Source of the DNA: Gemmatimonadaceae bacterium
GTDB taxonomy: Bacteria; Gemmatimonadota; Gemmatimonadetes; Gemmatimonadales; Gemmatimonadaceae
Direction of reading: 5' to 3'
Assembly: GCA_019186945.1 (NCBI GenBank)
Contig: JABAQJ010000004.1
Coordinates: 1-64,000, forward strand
DNA length: 64,000 bases
This document shows, piece after piece, positions 42,384-51,573 of the stretch. Numbering within the stretch: position 1 is the stretch's first letter; the number at the start of each line of letters is the position of its first letter. A model generated the notes under the pieces. That model had not been told where the DNA came from and did not search any database. It saw only the letters and a list, made by a program, of their open reading frames with translations. Made by a program: the position numbers and the translations under genes.

Positions 42384-43492
42384 TTCGCTCCCCCCGCTGC
42401 CCCGCCGAAGCCGGACCCGGGCATTGTTGTCTTCTTGAATACGCTCATCTGCAACTCGAAATCCGCCGGACGCGTCGACGCTGCCAGCGCCGTCTCGAAC
42501 GAGACCGCACCGCTCGTCACCAGATCCGCAAGGTGCTGGTCGAACGTCTGCATCCCGTACTGCTCGCGTCCGTCAGCGATGAACTCTCGAATCTCCGACA
42601 CCTTCTGGCCCAGCATCAACTCCTTGATCGTCGGCGTCACGATCATGATCTCGCACGCGACGATCCGGCCATTGCCGTCGGCACGCGGGAGCAGACGCTG
42701 CGAAATGACCGCGTGCAACGATTCCGCCAGCCGCAGTCGCACGTTGTCCTGCTCGTCCGGCGGAAACATCGAGATGATCCGCGCAAGCGTCGTCTGTGCA
42801 TCCGGCGTGTGCACCGTCGCCATCAGCAGGTGACCCGTTTCCGCCGCCTTCATCGCCGTGTCCACGGTCTCCGGGTCGCGCAATTCCCCCAGGATGATCA
42901 CGTCCGGATCCTGACGCAACGCCGCCTTCAGGCCTTGGCGAAACGTTTCCGTGTCGACGCCAATTTCGCGCTGAGTGATCGAGGAGCGCATGTCACGGTG
43001 CAGGAACTCGATCGGTTCCTCGAGCGTGACAATGTGTTTCTCCGCCGTGGCGTTGATGTGGCCGACCATCGCCGCAAGGGAACTCGACTTCCCGGAACCA
43101 GTCACTCCGGTCACCAGCACCATCCCTCGCTCGGTCAGTGCAATGGGTTCGATCGAGGCGGGCAGGTTCAATTCGGCGAACGTCGGAACCCGGAACGGGA
43201 TCACGCGCATCACGATCATGAAGCTCGATCGCTGACGCAGGATGTTCACCCGGAACCGGCCGATTCCGGGCGCCCCCCACGAGCAATCGTAGTCAAGCAG
43301 CGAATCGATGTTGGCCTTGACCTTCTCGCTCGAAATCAGACGCAGCGCGATCGACCGCGTCTGATCCGGTGACAGGGCCTGCTTCGTCATCGCCACCAGC
43401 TTGCCATCGATTCGGGCACGAAAGACGTCGCCAGCCTTGATGTGCAGGTCCGATGCACCGCGATCGACCGCAGCCTTGATGATCTTCTCCAT
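42374..43492 (-). CDS. pilT: Twitching motility ATPase PilT
   Basis: PilT powers retraction of type IV pili. From the ATG at 43492, which shares a base with the trpS stop (TGATG), it has 372 residues. Walker A is GVTGSGKS (129-136), the Asp box is TLEEPIE (156-162), Walker B spans 191-206 (LRQDPDVIILGELRD) and the His box is HLLMATVHT (221-229). The frame open to 43702 is a read-through of trpS. No pilB or pilC is in the window, and the gene sits with unrelated housekeeping genes. Its C-terminus ends in a Gly-rich tail (SGFGGAAGG). Confidence 0.94.
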   Translation of the reverse strand: MEKIIKAAVDRGASDLHIKAGDVFRARIDGKLVAMTKQALSPDQTRSIALRLISSEKVKANIDSLLDYDCSWGAPGIGRFRVNILRQRSSFMIVMRVIPFRVPTFAELNLPASIEPIALTERGMVLVTGVTGSGKSSSLAAMVGHINATAEKHIVTLEEPIEFLHRDMRSSITQREIGVDTETFRQGLKAALRQDPDVIILGELRDPETVDTAMKAAETGHLLMATVHTPDAQTTLARIISMFPPDEQDNVRLRLAESLHAVISQRLLPRADGNGRIVACEIMIVTPTIKELMLGQKVSEIREFIADGREQYGMQTFDQHLADLVTSGAVSFETALAASTRPADFELQMSVFKKTTMPGSGFGGAAGGANWP

Positions 43493-44463
43493 CACGTCAA
43501 TCCCATCCGCTCGCGAACCGTTGTCATGGTGGAACTGGCAATGCGTTGCGCCGTCTGCGCACCGTCGCCTAACGCCTGATCGACTCTCTCCGGATGCCCT
43601 GCCAGCTCGACGCCGCGGGTGCGAATCGGAGCGAGTTCCCGGTCCATCGAGTCGAGCAATACCTGCTTGCACTCGATGCACCCCCACCCCGCAGTCCGGC
43701 ACTGTAAGTCCACGTGCCGGACGGTCTCTGGGGACGAAAAGGCCTTGTGCAGATGGAATATGTTGCAGATTTCCGGATTCCCCGGATCCGTTCGGCGCAC
43801 TCGGGCCGGATCGGTCATGGCAGGACGAAGCTTCGCCCAGATAGCGTCACGCTCCTCCATGAGCCCTATCGTGTTCCCCAGCGACTTCGACATCTTCGTC
43901 TGCCCATCCAGTCCCATGATACGCCGCGTCGGCGTCAGCCGCGCTCTCGGCTCCGGGAAGAATTCGCCAAACCGGTTGTTCCAGCGCCGCACGATCTCCC
44001 GGGACAACTCGAGATGTTGCAGCTGGTCTTCACCGACTGGGACGGTGTCCGCCCGATACAACGAGATGTCCGCTGCCTGCAGGACGGGATAATTCAAGAT
44101 CCCGGCGTTCACGCTCTCCTGCCGCGCCGACTTCTCCTTGAATTGGGTTTGGCGCTCCAATTCGCCCAGTGGCGTCACCGTGTTGAAGATCCAGGCAAGC
44201 TCCGTATGTTCCGGCACGCGAGACTGCACGAACAACGTAGCCCGGGTCGGGTCGATTCCCGCGGCAAGAAGCGATACCGCCATCTCCCGAGTGCGCCGGC
44301 GCAGGGCGTCCGGTTCGTACTCGAGCGTGATCGCGTGAAGGTCGACGATGCAGATGAACGACTCGATCTCGTGCTGCAGTACGACCCAGTTCTTGACAGC
44401 GCCCAGGTAGTTGCCGATGTGCAGCTCTCCTGAGGGCTGTATCCCGCTGAAGATCCTCGGCAT
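43492..44463 (-). CDS. trpS: Tryptophanyl-tRNA synthetase
   Basis: The 323-residue class I synthetase charges tRNA-Trp. HIGN at 15-18 is the first signature, KMSKS at 190-194 the second, and GEDQLQH lies between them. The gene is complete. Its start is only 18 bases from the divergent suhB start, so each promoter probably lies within the other gene. It is followed by pilT with a one-base overlap. Confidence 0.96.
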   Translation of the reverse strand: MPRIFSGIQPSGELHIGNYLGAVKNWVVLQHEIESFICIVDLHAITLEYEPDALRRRTREMAVSLLAAGIDPTRATLFVQSRVPEHTELAWIFNTVTPLGELERQTQFKEKSARQESVNAGILNYPVLQAADISLYRADTVPVGEDQLQHLELSREIVRRWNNRFGEFFPEPRARLTPTRRIMGLDGQTKMSKSLGNTIGLMEERDAIWAKLRPAMTDPARVRRTDPGNPEICNIFHLHKAFSSPETVRHVDLQCRTAGWGCIECKQVLLDSMDRELAPIRTRGVELAGHPERVDQALGDGAQTAQRIASSTMTTVRERMGLT

Positions 44464-44481
44464 TCCGACAACTTAAGTCCT

Positions 44482-45300
44482 ATGAACTTTCCATCGCAAC
44501 GCGTTGCGAAATCCGAGTTTGCGGAGCTCCTGCGAACGGCATCCCGGGCCGCGCAGTCGGCGGCCGAAGTCGTACGAGAACGCGCAGGAAACCTCCAACT
44601 GATCGACTGGCACGAAAAGAGTCCGACGGACTTCGTGAGCGAAGTGGACACGCTCGCCGAAGCGCGCATCGCCAGCGTGATCTCGAAGGACTTTCCGCAA
44701 GCCACCATCGTAGGCGAAGAACTCACCCCCACGAGCGCTGCCAGCTCGGGTGTCACCTTCATCGTCGATCCGCTGGACGGGACCACGAACTTCCTCCACG
44801 GCTATCCGCAGTATGCCGTGTCCATTGGCGTCGAAGTCGATGGCAATCTGGTGGCCGGGGTGATCCGCGACGTTGTCCGCAATGAGGAGTACGTGGCGGC
44901 CATGGGAGCCGGGGCGTACCGGGACGGCGCCGTGCTACGCGTTTCCGACATCACAGCGCCCCGTCGTGCCCTCGTTGGCACCGGCTTTCCGTTCAGACAC
45001 CCGCACCTGATCGACGGGTACCTCCGCCAGTTCGCGCGCGTCCTCGCCGTGACCGCCGGTGTACGCCGCGCGGGTGCCGCAGCGCTGGACCTGTGCGACG
45101 TCGCGGCCGGCCGCTTCGAGGCCTTCTGGGAGCTGCACCTCTCGCCGTGGGACGTCGCAGCCGGAGTCGTTCTGATTCGTGAAGCGGGCGGTGTCGTGAC
45201 CGACCTCCAAGGCAGCCCGGCATCAGCAACGACCGGCGGGCTGGTAGCGGGAAGTCCAGTCATGCACGAGTGGCTGCTGGCGCTCATTGGGTCGGAGTAG
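44482..45300 (+). CDS. suhB: Inositol monophosphatase-family protein SuhB
   Basis: The 272-residue protein removes phosphate from myo-inositol or related phosphates; SuhB homologues also act with NusA in rRNA antitermination. Metal ligands are in GEE (about 74-76) and DPLDGTTNF (95-103), with a late WDVAAG. The family fits well, but the specific role cannot be chosen. No obvious Shine-Dalgarno precedes the ATG at 44482. Confidence 0.92.
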   Translation: MNFPSQRVAKSEFAELLRTASRAAQSAAEVVRERAGNLQLIDWHEKSPTDFVSEVDTLAEARIASVISKDFPQATIVGEELTPTSAASSGVTFIVDPLDGTTNFLHGYPQYAVSIGVEVDGNLVAGVIRDVVRNEEYVAAMGAGAYRDGAVLRVSDITAPRRALVGTGFPFRHPHLIDGYLRQFARVLAVTAGVRRAGAAALDLCDVAAGRFEAFWELHLSPWDVAAGVVLIREAGGVVTDLQGSPASATTGGLVAGSPVMHEWLLALIGSE

Positions 45301-45373
45301 ACGGCAGCGCGCCAACCCGTGACCTTTCACCCGCGCCGAGCGCGGATCTCCCTTCACCCGATCTCCTGGACTC

Positions 45374-46897
45374 ATGAAGCTCGTCGAGTGCGTTCCCAAC
45401 TTTTCCGAAGGACGTGATGCGGCCGTCGTGCAGGCCATTCGCGACGCCATTGCCGCCGTCGACGGTGCTATCGTACTCGACGTGTCTTCCGATCCCTCTC
45501 ATCATCGGTCGGTCGTCACGTTCGTCGCACCGCTCGATCGCGCCGTCGACGCGGCGTTCGCCGGCATGCGTGCCGCGGCGGACCGGATTGATCTGACGAA
45601 GCACCGTGGCGAGCACCCGCGCATCGGCGCAACGGACGTGGTACCGTTCATCCCGCTCGATGGAACGACGATGGAGGACTGCGTGGCGCTGGCGCGTGCG
45701 TTAGGCGAGCGCGTCTCTCGCGAACTGGGTGTCCCCGTATTCCTCTACGAGCGCGCCGCCACTCGACCCGACCGGGAGAACCTCGCCGACGTCCGGCGCG
45801 GCGAGTTCGAGGGCCTTCGCGACGAAATCGGGACGAACCCCAACCGCCGGCCCGACTTCGGCGAACCCCGCGTGCATCCCACGGCGGGGGCGACGGCCAT
45901 CGGCGCTCGTCCGTTCCTCGTGGCCTACAACGTGTACCTGGGAGGACGCGAGAACCTCGCCGTGGCCAAGGACGTCGCCAAGGCCGTGCGCCACTCGTCA
46001 GGCGGTCTTCGATTCGTGAAAGGTCTCGGGCTCGAAGTCGACGGCCAGGCACAGGTGTCGATGAACCTCGTCGACATCGAAAAGACACCGGTGCATCGCG
46101 CCTTCGACATGGTCAAGCTGGAAGCGGAAGCGCACGGCGTGTCTCCCACCTGGAGCGAGATCGTCGGTCTGGTCCCCGAACGCGCCCTGTTCGACACTGC
46201 CGTGCGCCACCTCCGGCTGAAGGGTTTCGGCCCCGAAATGATCCTCGAGCACCGAATCCGCCAAGCCGCGGGCGCCGGCGAAACCTTGAGCGGTTTCGTG
46301 GCCTCGGTGGCCGCCGCGACACCGGCGCCAGGAGGCGGGAGCGTCTCCGCCCTGGTTGGCTCACTCGGCGCTGCGCTGGCGCAGATGGTGGCCGGGCTCA
46401 CCGTCGGCCGGAAGAAATACGCAGCGGTCGATGCCGAAATGAGGGAGCTGGCGGCCAGGGCCGCCGCGCTTGGCAACGAGCTGTCCGGCCTCATCGCAAA
46501 GGACGGCGCCGCGTACGGCCTTGTCATGGATGCCTACAAGCTACCCAAGGACACCGATGCGCAACTGGCCGCACGCACGCGAGCGATCGACGATGCGCTC
46601 GTCGAGGCAGCGCAGGTGCCGCTCGAGACAGTGCGTGCCTGCGCCGCAGTCGCTCGCCTCGCGCGTACCGCGGCAGAAAAGGGCAACGTCAACGCAGCAT
46701 CCGACGCCGCCGTCGCAGCACTCCTCGCCCATGCCGCCTGCAACGGAGCCGCCTACAACGTGCGGATCAACGTGGCCTCGCTGACCGACAGGGCACGAGG
46801 CACAGCGCTCGTAAACGAAGCGCGCGAGATCGTCTCGGCAGCTGCCGCCGACGCCGATGCCGCCATCGCCGTCGTCGAGGGCCACATCGCCAGCTGA
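45374..46897 (+). CDS. ftcD: Bifunctional glutamate formimidoyltransferase/formimidoyltetrahydrofolate cyclodeaminase
   Basis: The 507-residue protein fuses two enzymes of histidine breakdown. Residues 1-about 300 are the formimidoyltransferase (N-terminal half starting with MKLVECVPNFSEGRD), which moves the formimino group from formiminoglutamate to tetrahydrofolate. Residues about 310-507 form the helical cyclodeaminase, with TPAPGGGSVSALVGSLGAAL. Fusion allows substrate channelling in the mammalian enzyme. No other hut gene is nearby. It converges with map four bases away. Confidence 0.94.
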   Translation: MKLVECVPNFSEGRDAAVVQAIRDAIAAVDGAIVLDVSSDPSHHRSVVTFVAPLDRAVDAAFAGMRAAADRIDLTKHRGEHPRIGATDVVPFIPLDGTTMEDCVALARALGERVSRELGVPVFLYERAATRPDRENLADVRRGEFEGLRDEIGTNPNRRPDFGEPRVHPTAGATAIGARPFLVAYNVYLGGRENLAVAKDVAKAVRHSSGGLRFVKGLGLEVDGQAQVSMNLVDIEKTPVHRAFDMVKLEAEAHGVSPTWSEIVGLVPERALFDTAVRHLRLKGFGPEMILEHRIRQAAGAGETLSGFVASVAAATPAPGGGSVSALVGSLGAALAQMVAGLTVGRKKYAAVDAEMRELAARAAALGNELSGLIAKDGAAYGLVMDAYKLPKDTDAQLAARTRAIDDALVEAAQVPLETVRACAAVARLARTAAEKGNVNAASDAAVAALLAHAACNGAAYNVRINVASLTDRARGTALVNEAREIVSAAAADADAAIAVVEGHIAS

Positions 46898-46901
46898 ACG
46901 C

Positions 46902-47657
46902 TCAGGCGGCTCTGGTCAGGACCAACGGACCGCTGTCCGTAATCGCCACCGTGTGCTCGAAGTGCGCGGATCGCGAACCGTCCGCGGTCACGATGGTCCA
47001 ACGGTCGCGCAGTGTTCTCGTGCGCGATCCGCCCAGGTTGACCATCGGTTCGATTGCGATCGTCAGGCCCGGCATGAGCTTCGTCCCGCGCTTCGGCTTG
47101 CCGAAATTCGGAACCTGTGGATCACCGTGCGGTTTCGTCCCCACGTAATGCCCAACGAGGTCGTCTGCCGTCGTGTAACCTGCATCGGACACGACCGATT
47201 CGATCGCCGCGCCAATATCGCCGATGTGATTCCCGACGGTCGCCGCCGCGATCCCCGCCTCGAGCGCCATCTGCGTTACCTCTATCAAGTGCGCGCTGTT
47301 GGCGTCCACGGTGCCAACGGGAACCGTAATCGCCGCGTCCGTGAAGTACCCCTCGAACTTCACGCCGACATCCAGCTTCACCAGATCGCCAGGCTGCAAG
47401 ACGCGCTTGGGCGACGGAATCCCGTGAACGATTTCTTCGTTGATCGAGATGCAGGCGCTCGCCGGAAATCCATACAGTCCCTTGAACGCTGGCAGCGCAC
47501 CGGGATGAGATCGAATGAACTCGTCCGCGATCGCATCCAGATCCTTGGTACTCACGCCGGGCATGACGTGGCCACGCAGCAATTCCAGAGTTCGGGCGAG
47601 GATGCGTCCGCCCAACGCCATCAGTTCCAGTTCTCGAGTCGACTTGAGGGAGATCAT
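46902..47657 (-). CDS. map: Methionine aminopeptidase, type I
   Basis: Map removes the initiator methionine. The start is the ATG at 47657, which overlaps the adk stop by four bases; a frame open to 47846 lies inside adk. The 251-residue product has the metal ligands in DVGVKFEGYFTDAA, GHYVGTKPHGDP (His), IEPMVN and FEHTVA. It is the last gene of the ribosomal block; the usual infA-rpmJ-rpsM group does not follow. Confidence 0.95.
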   Translation of the reverse strand: MISLKSTRELELMALGGRILARTLELLRGHVMPGVSTKDLDAIADEFIRSHPGALPAFKGLYGFPASACISINEEIVHGIPSPKRVLQPGDLVKLDVGVKFEGYFTDAAITVPVGTVDANSAHLIEVTQMALEAGIAAATVGNHIGDIGAAIESVVSDAGYTTADDLVGHYVGTKPHGDPQVPNFGKPKRGTKLMPGLTIAIEPMVNLGGSRTRTLRDRWTIVTADGSRSAHFEHTVAITDSGPLVLTRAA

Positions 47658-48289
47658 GCGCCGAGCGCCATGGTGATTCGCTGGAGTACGCGTTCCGGTG
47701 TCCCCAAGGCGTCGATTTCGAGTATACGCGTCCCTCGCTTCCGGTACCAGTCCAGAACGGGTTGAGTCTGAATGCGATAGACGGCCAGACGGTTCCGCAC
47801 CGCATCCGGCTCGTCGTCCTTCCGCCGCACCAGCGTCCCGGCGCACTTCTCGCAGGTCGTGCCCGGTTCCCGACCGGTAAATGGCGTTTGACAGGAATCG
47901 CAGACAGTCCGCCCGCTCAGGCGCCGGACCAGTTCTTCATCGGGGATCTCGAACGTCAGCACGGCATCCAGCGTGCGCCCCAGGTCGCTCAGTACCCGCG
48001 AGAGTCCTTCCGCCTGCGGCACGGTGCGCACGACGCCGTCGAGGACGGCGCCGTGCCTTGCCCGATCGGAACCTAACGCTTCCTTCATTATGCCGAGGAT
48101 CACGTCGTCCGGGACCAGATCCCCCCGATCCATCGCGGACTTGGCGGCAAGACCCAGCGGCGTCCCGTCGCGCACGGCCGCCCGCAACACGTCTCCCGTA
48201 GCGATCTTCGGCACGCCTAACGCCTGACTCAGCGGGTCACCCTGCGTTCCCTTCCCGGATCCGGGTGGCCCCAGCAAGACAATGATCAT
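47654..48289 (-). CDS. adk: Adenylate kinase with zinc LID
   Basis: Adk interconverts ATP, ADP and AMP. The 211-residue protein starts MIIVLLGPPGSGKGT (P-loop 7-15) and has a zinc-type LID with Cys130, Cys133, Cys146 and Cys149. The AMP-binding stretch that is normally DGFPRT reads DGVVRT here (84-89), while the catalytic Arg88 is kept. Length and other motifs are normal. It is linked to map by overlap and separated from secY by 112 bases. Confidence 0.94.
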   Translation of the reverse strand: MIIVLLGPPGSGKGTQGDPLSQALGVPKIATGDVLRAAVRDGTPLGLAAKSAMDRGDLVPDDVILGIMKEALGSDRARHGAVLDGVVRTVPQAEGLSRVLSDLGRTLDAVLTFEIPDEELVRRLSGRTVCDSCQTPFTGREPGTTCEKCAGTLVRRKDDEPDAVRNRLAVYRIQTQPVLDWYRKRGTRILEIDALGTPERVLQRITMALGA

Positions 48290-48328
48290 GGCGATGAACT
48301 GTAGAGGTAATCGACGCGATCAACGCGC

Positions 48329-48358
48329 GAGCGCCGACCGCACACGCGATCGGCGCTC
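48329..48358. other. Hairpin between secY and adk
   Basis: Nine bases gagcgccga (48329-48337) pair with tcggcgctc (48350-48358) across a 12-base loop. No T-run follows on the minus strand, so a full terminator is unlikely; it could be an RNA-processing site or attenuator between secY and adk. Confidence 0.5.
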
Positions 48359-48401
48359 GAACCGATGGAGACGGAACGACTCCCGGACATCCCCTGACTG
48401 C

Positions 48402-49733
48402 CTAGAATCCCCCTGCCTGTTGGCGACCCCGGAACCGCACCCGGCCTTTCTTCATGAAACCGTCGTACTTCCGCAGCAGCAGGTGCTGCTGCATCTGAGC
48501 CAGTGTGTCGAGCGCCACGCCAACCACGATCAGGAGTGATGTGCCACCGAACTGGAAGGGGACGTTGACCCAGTCCGCCAACACCTGCGGCAGCAGCGCG
48601 ATCGCCGTCAGGAACAACGCTCCCGGGAAGGTGATCCGGTCCAGGACGTGCTCGATGTACTCCGCCGTCTTTGCGCCCGGCTTCACGCCTGGGATGAATC
48701 CCCCCTGCTTCTTCAGGTTCTCCGCCAAGTCGATCGGGTTGAAGATGATCGACGTATAGAAGTACGTGAAGAAAATGATGAACACTGCGGACAGCAGGTA
48801 ATACAGCCACGTCCCGGGCTGAAACAGCTCGGCGAACCGAAGAAGGCTGGGATTGCCGGAAAACTGCGCCAGCGCGCCCGGAACCACGATCACGGACTGC
48901 GCAAAAATGATCGGCATCACGCCCGCCGAGTTGATACGGAGCGGGATGAAGTTGCGCGCCGCCTCTCGCATCCGCCCGCGCGCCATCGTCCGCTGCGGGA
49001 TCTGGATAAGAACGCGCCGCGCTGCCAAGGTCACCGCTACCACACCGCCAACAACAGCCACCATGACCATTCCGAGCACAGCCAGCGAGAACAGCCCCAG
49101 AGCGCCAGTGCTCACGAACCCAAACGTCTGAAAAATACTCGGCCAGAAGCGCTCGACGATCGAGAAGAAGATGATCAGACTCGATCCATTGCCAAGGCCG
49201 CGCTCCGAGATCTGTTCGCCCAACCACATGACGAACACCGCGCCGGCCGTCAGGATGAGCGCCATCTGAACCTTGAACCACAGGCCCGGCGTGGCAACCG
49301 CCCCCTGCAGCGACTCCGTAAACAGCGCGAATCCCCAGCCCTGCACAACCGCGAGGACGACAGTGCCATAGCGCGTCCACTGCGTCAGTTTCTTCCGGCC
49401 CTCTTCGTCGCGCTGCATCTTTTCCATCGTCGGGACGACCGCGCCCGCGATCTGCACGAAGATGCTCGCCGAGATGTACGGCATGATGCCGAGCGCGAAC
49501 ACAGTTGCACGTGACAACCCGCCGCCAACGAACAGGTCGTAGAGTCCGAGCAGTCCCCCCGCTCCCTGGTTCGCGAAGAAGTCCGTAATCGCGACCGCAT
49601 CCACTCCCGGCGCCACGATGTGCGTACCGACCCGGTACAGAACCAGGCACCAGAAAGTGAAAGTGATCTTTTCCCACAGCTCCGGCGTCTTATAGATGTT
49701 CGCGAGAGCCGCGGCGGGATTCGGTTGCGCCAT
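48402..49733 (-). CDS. secY: Preprotein translocase subunit SecY
   Basis: SecY is the channel of the Sec translocon. The 443-residue protein has ten predicted helices, the plug region after the first helix, the GIMPYISASIFVQ stretch and cytosolic loops rich in basic residues (MEKMQRDEEGRKKLTQWTRY). It starts one base after the rplO stop. Its position in the spc part of the block is the common one. Confidence 0.97.
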   Translation of the reverse strand: MAQPNPAAALANIYKTPELWEKITFTFWCLVLYRVGTHIVAPGVDAVAITDFFANQGAGGLLGLYDLFVGGGLSRATVFALGIMPYISASIFVQIAGAVVPTMEKMQRDEEGRKKLTQWTRYGTVVLAVVQGWGFALFTESLQGAVATPGLWFKVQMALILTAGAVFVMWLGEQISERGLGNGSSLIIFFSIVERFWPSIFQTFGFVSTGALGLFSLAVLGMVMVAVVGGVVAVTLAARRVLIQIPQRTMARGRMREAARNFIPLRINSAGVMPIIFAQSVIVVPGALAQFSGNPSLLRFAELFQPGTWLYYLLSAVFIIFFTYFYTSIIFNPIDLAENLKKQGGFIPGVKPGAKTAEYIEHVLDRITFPGALFLTAIALLPQVLADWVNVPFQFGGTSLLIVVGVALDTLAQMQQHLLLRKYDGFMKKGRVRFRGRQQAGGF

Positions 49734-50198
49734 TTACTCCTCGATGCGGCCTCCGGCCGCGACCACCTTCTCACGCGCAGCTCCGCTGACCTTGAGCCCG
49801 CGGACGGTTACCGCCCGCGAGACCTTGCCGTTGGCGAGCAGTTTGACGGGCCCCTTGCGAAGCTTGGTCAATCCCGCCGCCGCCAGCGTCTCGCGGGTAA
49901 TTTCGTCGCCGGTCACGCGGTCGAGATCGTCCAAGCCCACGACCTGGTATGCGACCCGGAACGGATTCGTGAAACCGCGCTTCGGGATGCGTCGCGTGAG
50001 CGGCATCTGACCGCCTTCGAAGCCCGGCTTTCCACCACCCGGACCACCGTGCCCCGCCCGCGCCATGCTTCCCTTGTGCCCCTTGCCGGCCGTCTTCCCG
50101 GTTCCGGATCCCGGACCGCGCCCCACGCGCTTGCGCGCCCGATGCGAGCCAGGCGCCGGCACGAGGTTGTGAAGGCCGATCTTTTCGTTCTTGGCCAC
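49734..50198 (-). CDS. rplO: 50S ribosomal protein L15 (uL15)
   Basis: I start it at GTG 50198, giving (V/M)AKNEKIGLHNLVP, because GAGGAG lies seven bases before that codon; an in-frame GTG at 50216 would overlap rpmD and has no such site. The 154-residue product shows the L15 core HRARKRVGRGPGSGTGKTAGKGHKG and the acidic/basic C-terminal domain ending GGRIEE. Confidence 0.95.
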   Translation of the reverse strand: MAKNEKIGLHNLVPAPGSHRARKRVGRGPGSGTGKTAGKGHKGSMARAGHGGPGGGKPGFEGGQMPLTRRIPKRGFTNPFRVAYQVVGLDDLDRVTGDEITRETLAAAGLTKLRKGPVKLLANGKVSRAVTVRGLKVSGAAREKVVAAGGRIEE

Positions 50199-50202
50199 GT
50201 GT

Positions 50203-50457
50203 TTACTCCTCGACACTGGTCACCTCGACGAGGTGACGCACCTTATCGATTGCCCCGCGAAGAGCGGGAGAATCCTTCTGCACCACGGAGGCCTGGTGAT
50301 GTCGCAGACCGAGGGCCTGCAACGTCTGGCGCATCCGCCATGAGTGTCCGATGGCGCTCTTCACCTGTGTGATGCGTAGCATCCCATCGCCGGCCGGCGG
50401 AAGCGAACGCACCTTTTTCGGTCCCTTCCCGGGATGCCAGACGAATGTCCTAGGCAT
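50203..50457 (-). CDS. rpmD: 50S ribosomal protein L30 (uL30) with N-terminal extension
   Basis: The uL30 core ([18 protein letters not shown]..., about residues 26-84) is preceded by 25 basic residues ([18 protein letters not shown]...). The first ATG at 50457 has AAGGAG seven bases upstream and overlaps the rpsE stop by eight bases, so the extension looks real. uL30 is normally about 60 residues. Confidence 0.92.
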   Translation of the reverse strand: MPRTFVWHPGKGPKKVRSLPPAGDGMLRITQVKSAIGHSWRMRQTLQALGLRHHQASVVQKDSPALRGAIDKVRHLVEVTSVEE

Positions 50458-51214
50458 GGGCTGTCTCCTTGCCCTTGGCTCGGGAGCGGTACGGAATCGC
50501 CGTCACCTCTATGCCTCGTTCGCGCGCGATCTGCTCGACCGTCGTAAGCTGCTTCAGCCCGTTGAACGCCGCGCGCACCATGTTGTGCGGGTTCGTGGAA
50601 CCTAGCGATTTCGTCAGGATGTCAGTAATGCCGGCGCACTCCATGACGGCGCGTACGGCCCCACCGGCAATCACGCCCGCTCCGGGCGCTGCGGGCTTCA
50701 TGAGCACCTGGCCGGCACCGTGCGCACCCACGATCTCGTGAGGGATCGTACTGCCCGTCCGCGGCACCGTGACCATCGCGCGGCGTGCCGCCTCGACTGC
50801 CTTGCGCACCGCCTCCGAGACTTCGTTGGCCTTCCCGGTCGCAAAGCCCACCTTGCCCTGACCGTCACCGACGGCGACCAGCGCGTTGAAGCTGAAGCGC
50901 CTACCGCCCTTGACGACCTTGGCGACACGGTTGATCGCGATCACGTTCTCCACCAGATCCGATCCATCGCGCTGCTGCTGGTCGCCGCCGCGATTGCCGC
51001 GCCCGCCACCGTCGCGTCCGCCGCCTTCCCCGCGTCCGCCCCCACGCCCGCCCCCGCCACCGGGGCCACCACGACCAGGACCGCGGCCGCCTCCGCGCCC
51101 GCCTCCACGGCTGCCGCCTCGGCCGCCACCGCGTCCGCCTCGGTTACCTGGACCACGACCCTGAGGCGCTCCACCAGTGGGAGCGCCGCCAGTTGTCTTC
51201 TCGTTGTCAGCCAT
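50450..51214 (-). CDS. rpsE: 30S ribosomal protein S5 (uS5) with long RGG-rich N-terminus
   Basis: The C-terminal 170 residues (from [11 protein letters not shown]) are a normal uS5 with the dsRNA-binding fold ([22 protein letters not shown]) and the [15 protein letters not shown] region. About 80 residues precede it, with a run of RGG/GRGGG repeats at about 19-77. Such a disordered, positively charged tail is absent from model bacteria. The reading frame is continuous and the start at 51214 lies two bases after rplR. Confidence 0.94.
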   Translation of the reverse strand: MADNEKTTGGAPTGGAPQGRGPGNRGGRGGGRGGSRGGGRGGGRGPGRGGPGGGGGRGGGRGEGGGRDGGGRGNRGGDQQQRDGSDLVENVIAINRVAKVVKGGRRFSFNALVAVGDGQGKVGFATGKANEVSEAVRKAVEAARRAMVTVPRTGSTIPHEIVGAHGAGQVLMKPAAPGAGVIAGGAVRAVMECAGITDILTKSLGSTNPHNMVRAAFNGLKQLTTVEQIARERGIEVTAIPYRSRAKGKETAHA

Positions 51215-51216
51215 TA

Positions 51217-51573
51217 TCAGAACTCCAGTCCGCCCTCGCGGGCGCCATCGGCCAGCGCTCTCACGCGGCCGTGATACCGGTATCCAGCGCGATCGAACAC
51301 TACCTTGGCGATGCCAGCCTCTTTCGCGCGCGCGGCAAGCCGCCGCCCGACCTCTGCCGATTTCTCTGTCTTCTTCCCGGTCAACGCGACATCGACCACG
51401 GTCATCAAGGTCCTCTGCGCGACGTCATCCACCAGTTGCGCCGAAATGTGCTTCAACGAACGGCTGATAACGAGCCGCGGTCGTTCGGACGTACCCATCA
51501 ATGTCTTCCGAACGCGAAGATGCCGGCGACGGCGTTTCTCCTCTCGGCTCTTGGGAATGCTGATCTTTGCCAT
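51217..51573 (-). CDS. rplR: 50S ribosomal protein L18 (uL18)
   Basis: The 118-residue protein binds 5S rRNA together with L5 and L25. It has the basic N-terminus ([16 protein letters not shown]), [19 protein letters not shown] and the closing [28 protein letters not shown] in parts. It starts in a one-base overlap with the rplF stop (TAATG). Confidence 0.96.
   Translation of the reverse strand: MAKISIPKSREEKRRRRHLRVRKTLMGTSERPRLVISRSLKHISAQLVDDVAQRTLMTVVDVALTGKKTEKSAEVGRRLAARAKEAGIAKVVFDRAGYRYHGRVRALADGAREGGLEF

Noticed and set aside
50984-51160. The RGG run in rpsE as a sequencing or assembly artefact
   Set aside because: The repeat units vary in codon use and the frame stays open, so a real coding low-complexity tract is more likely.
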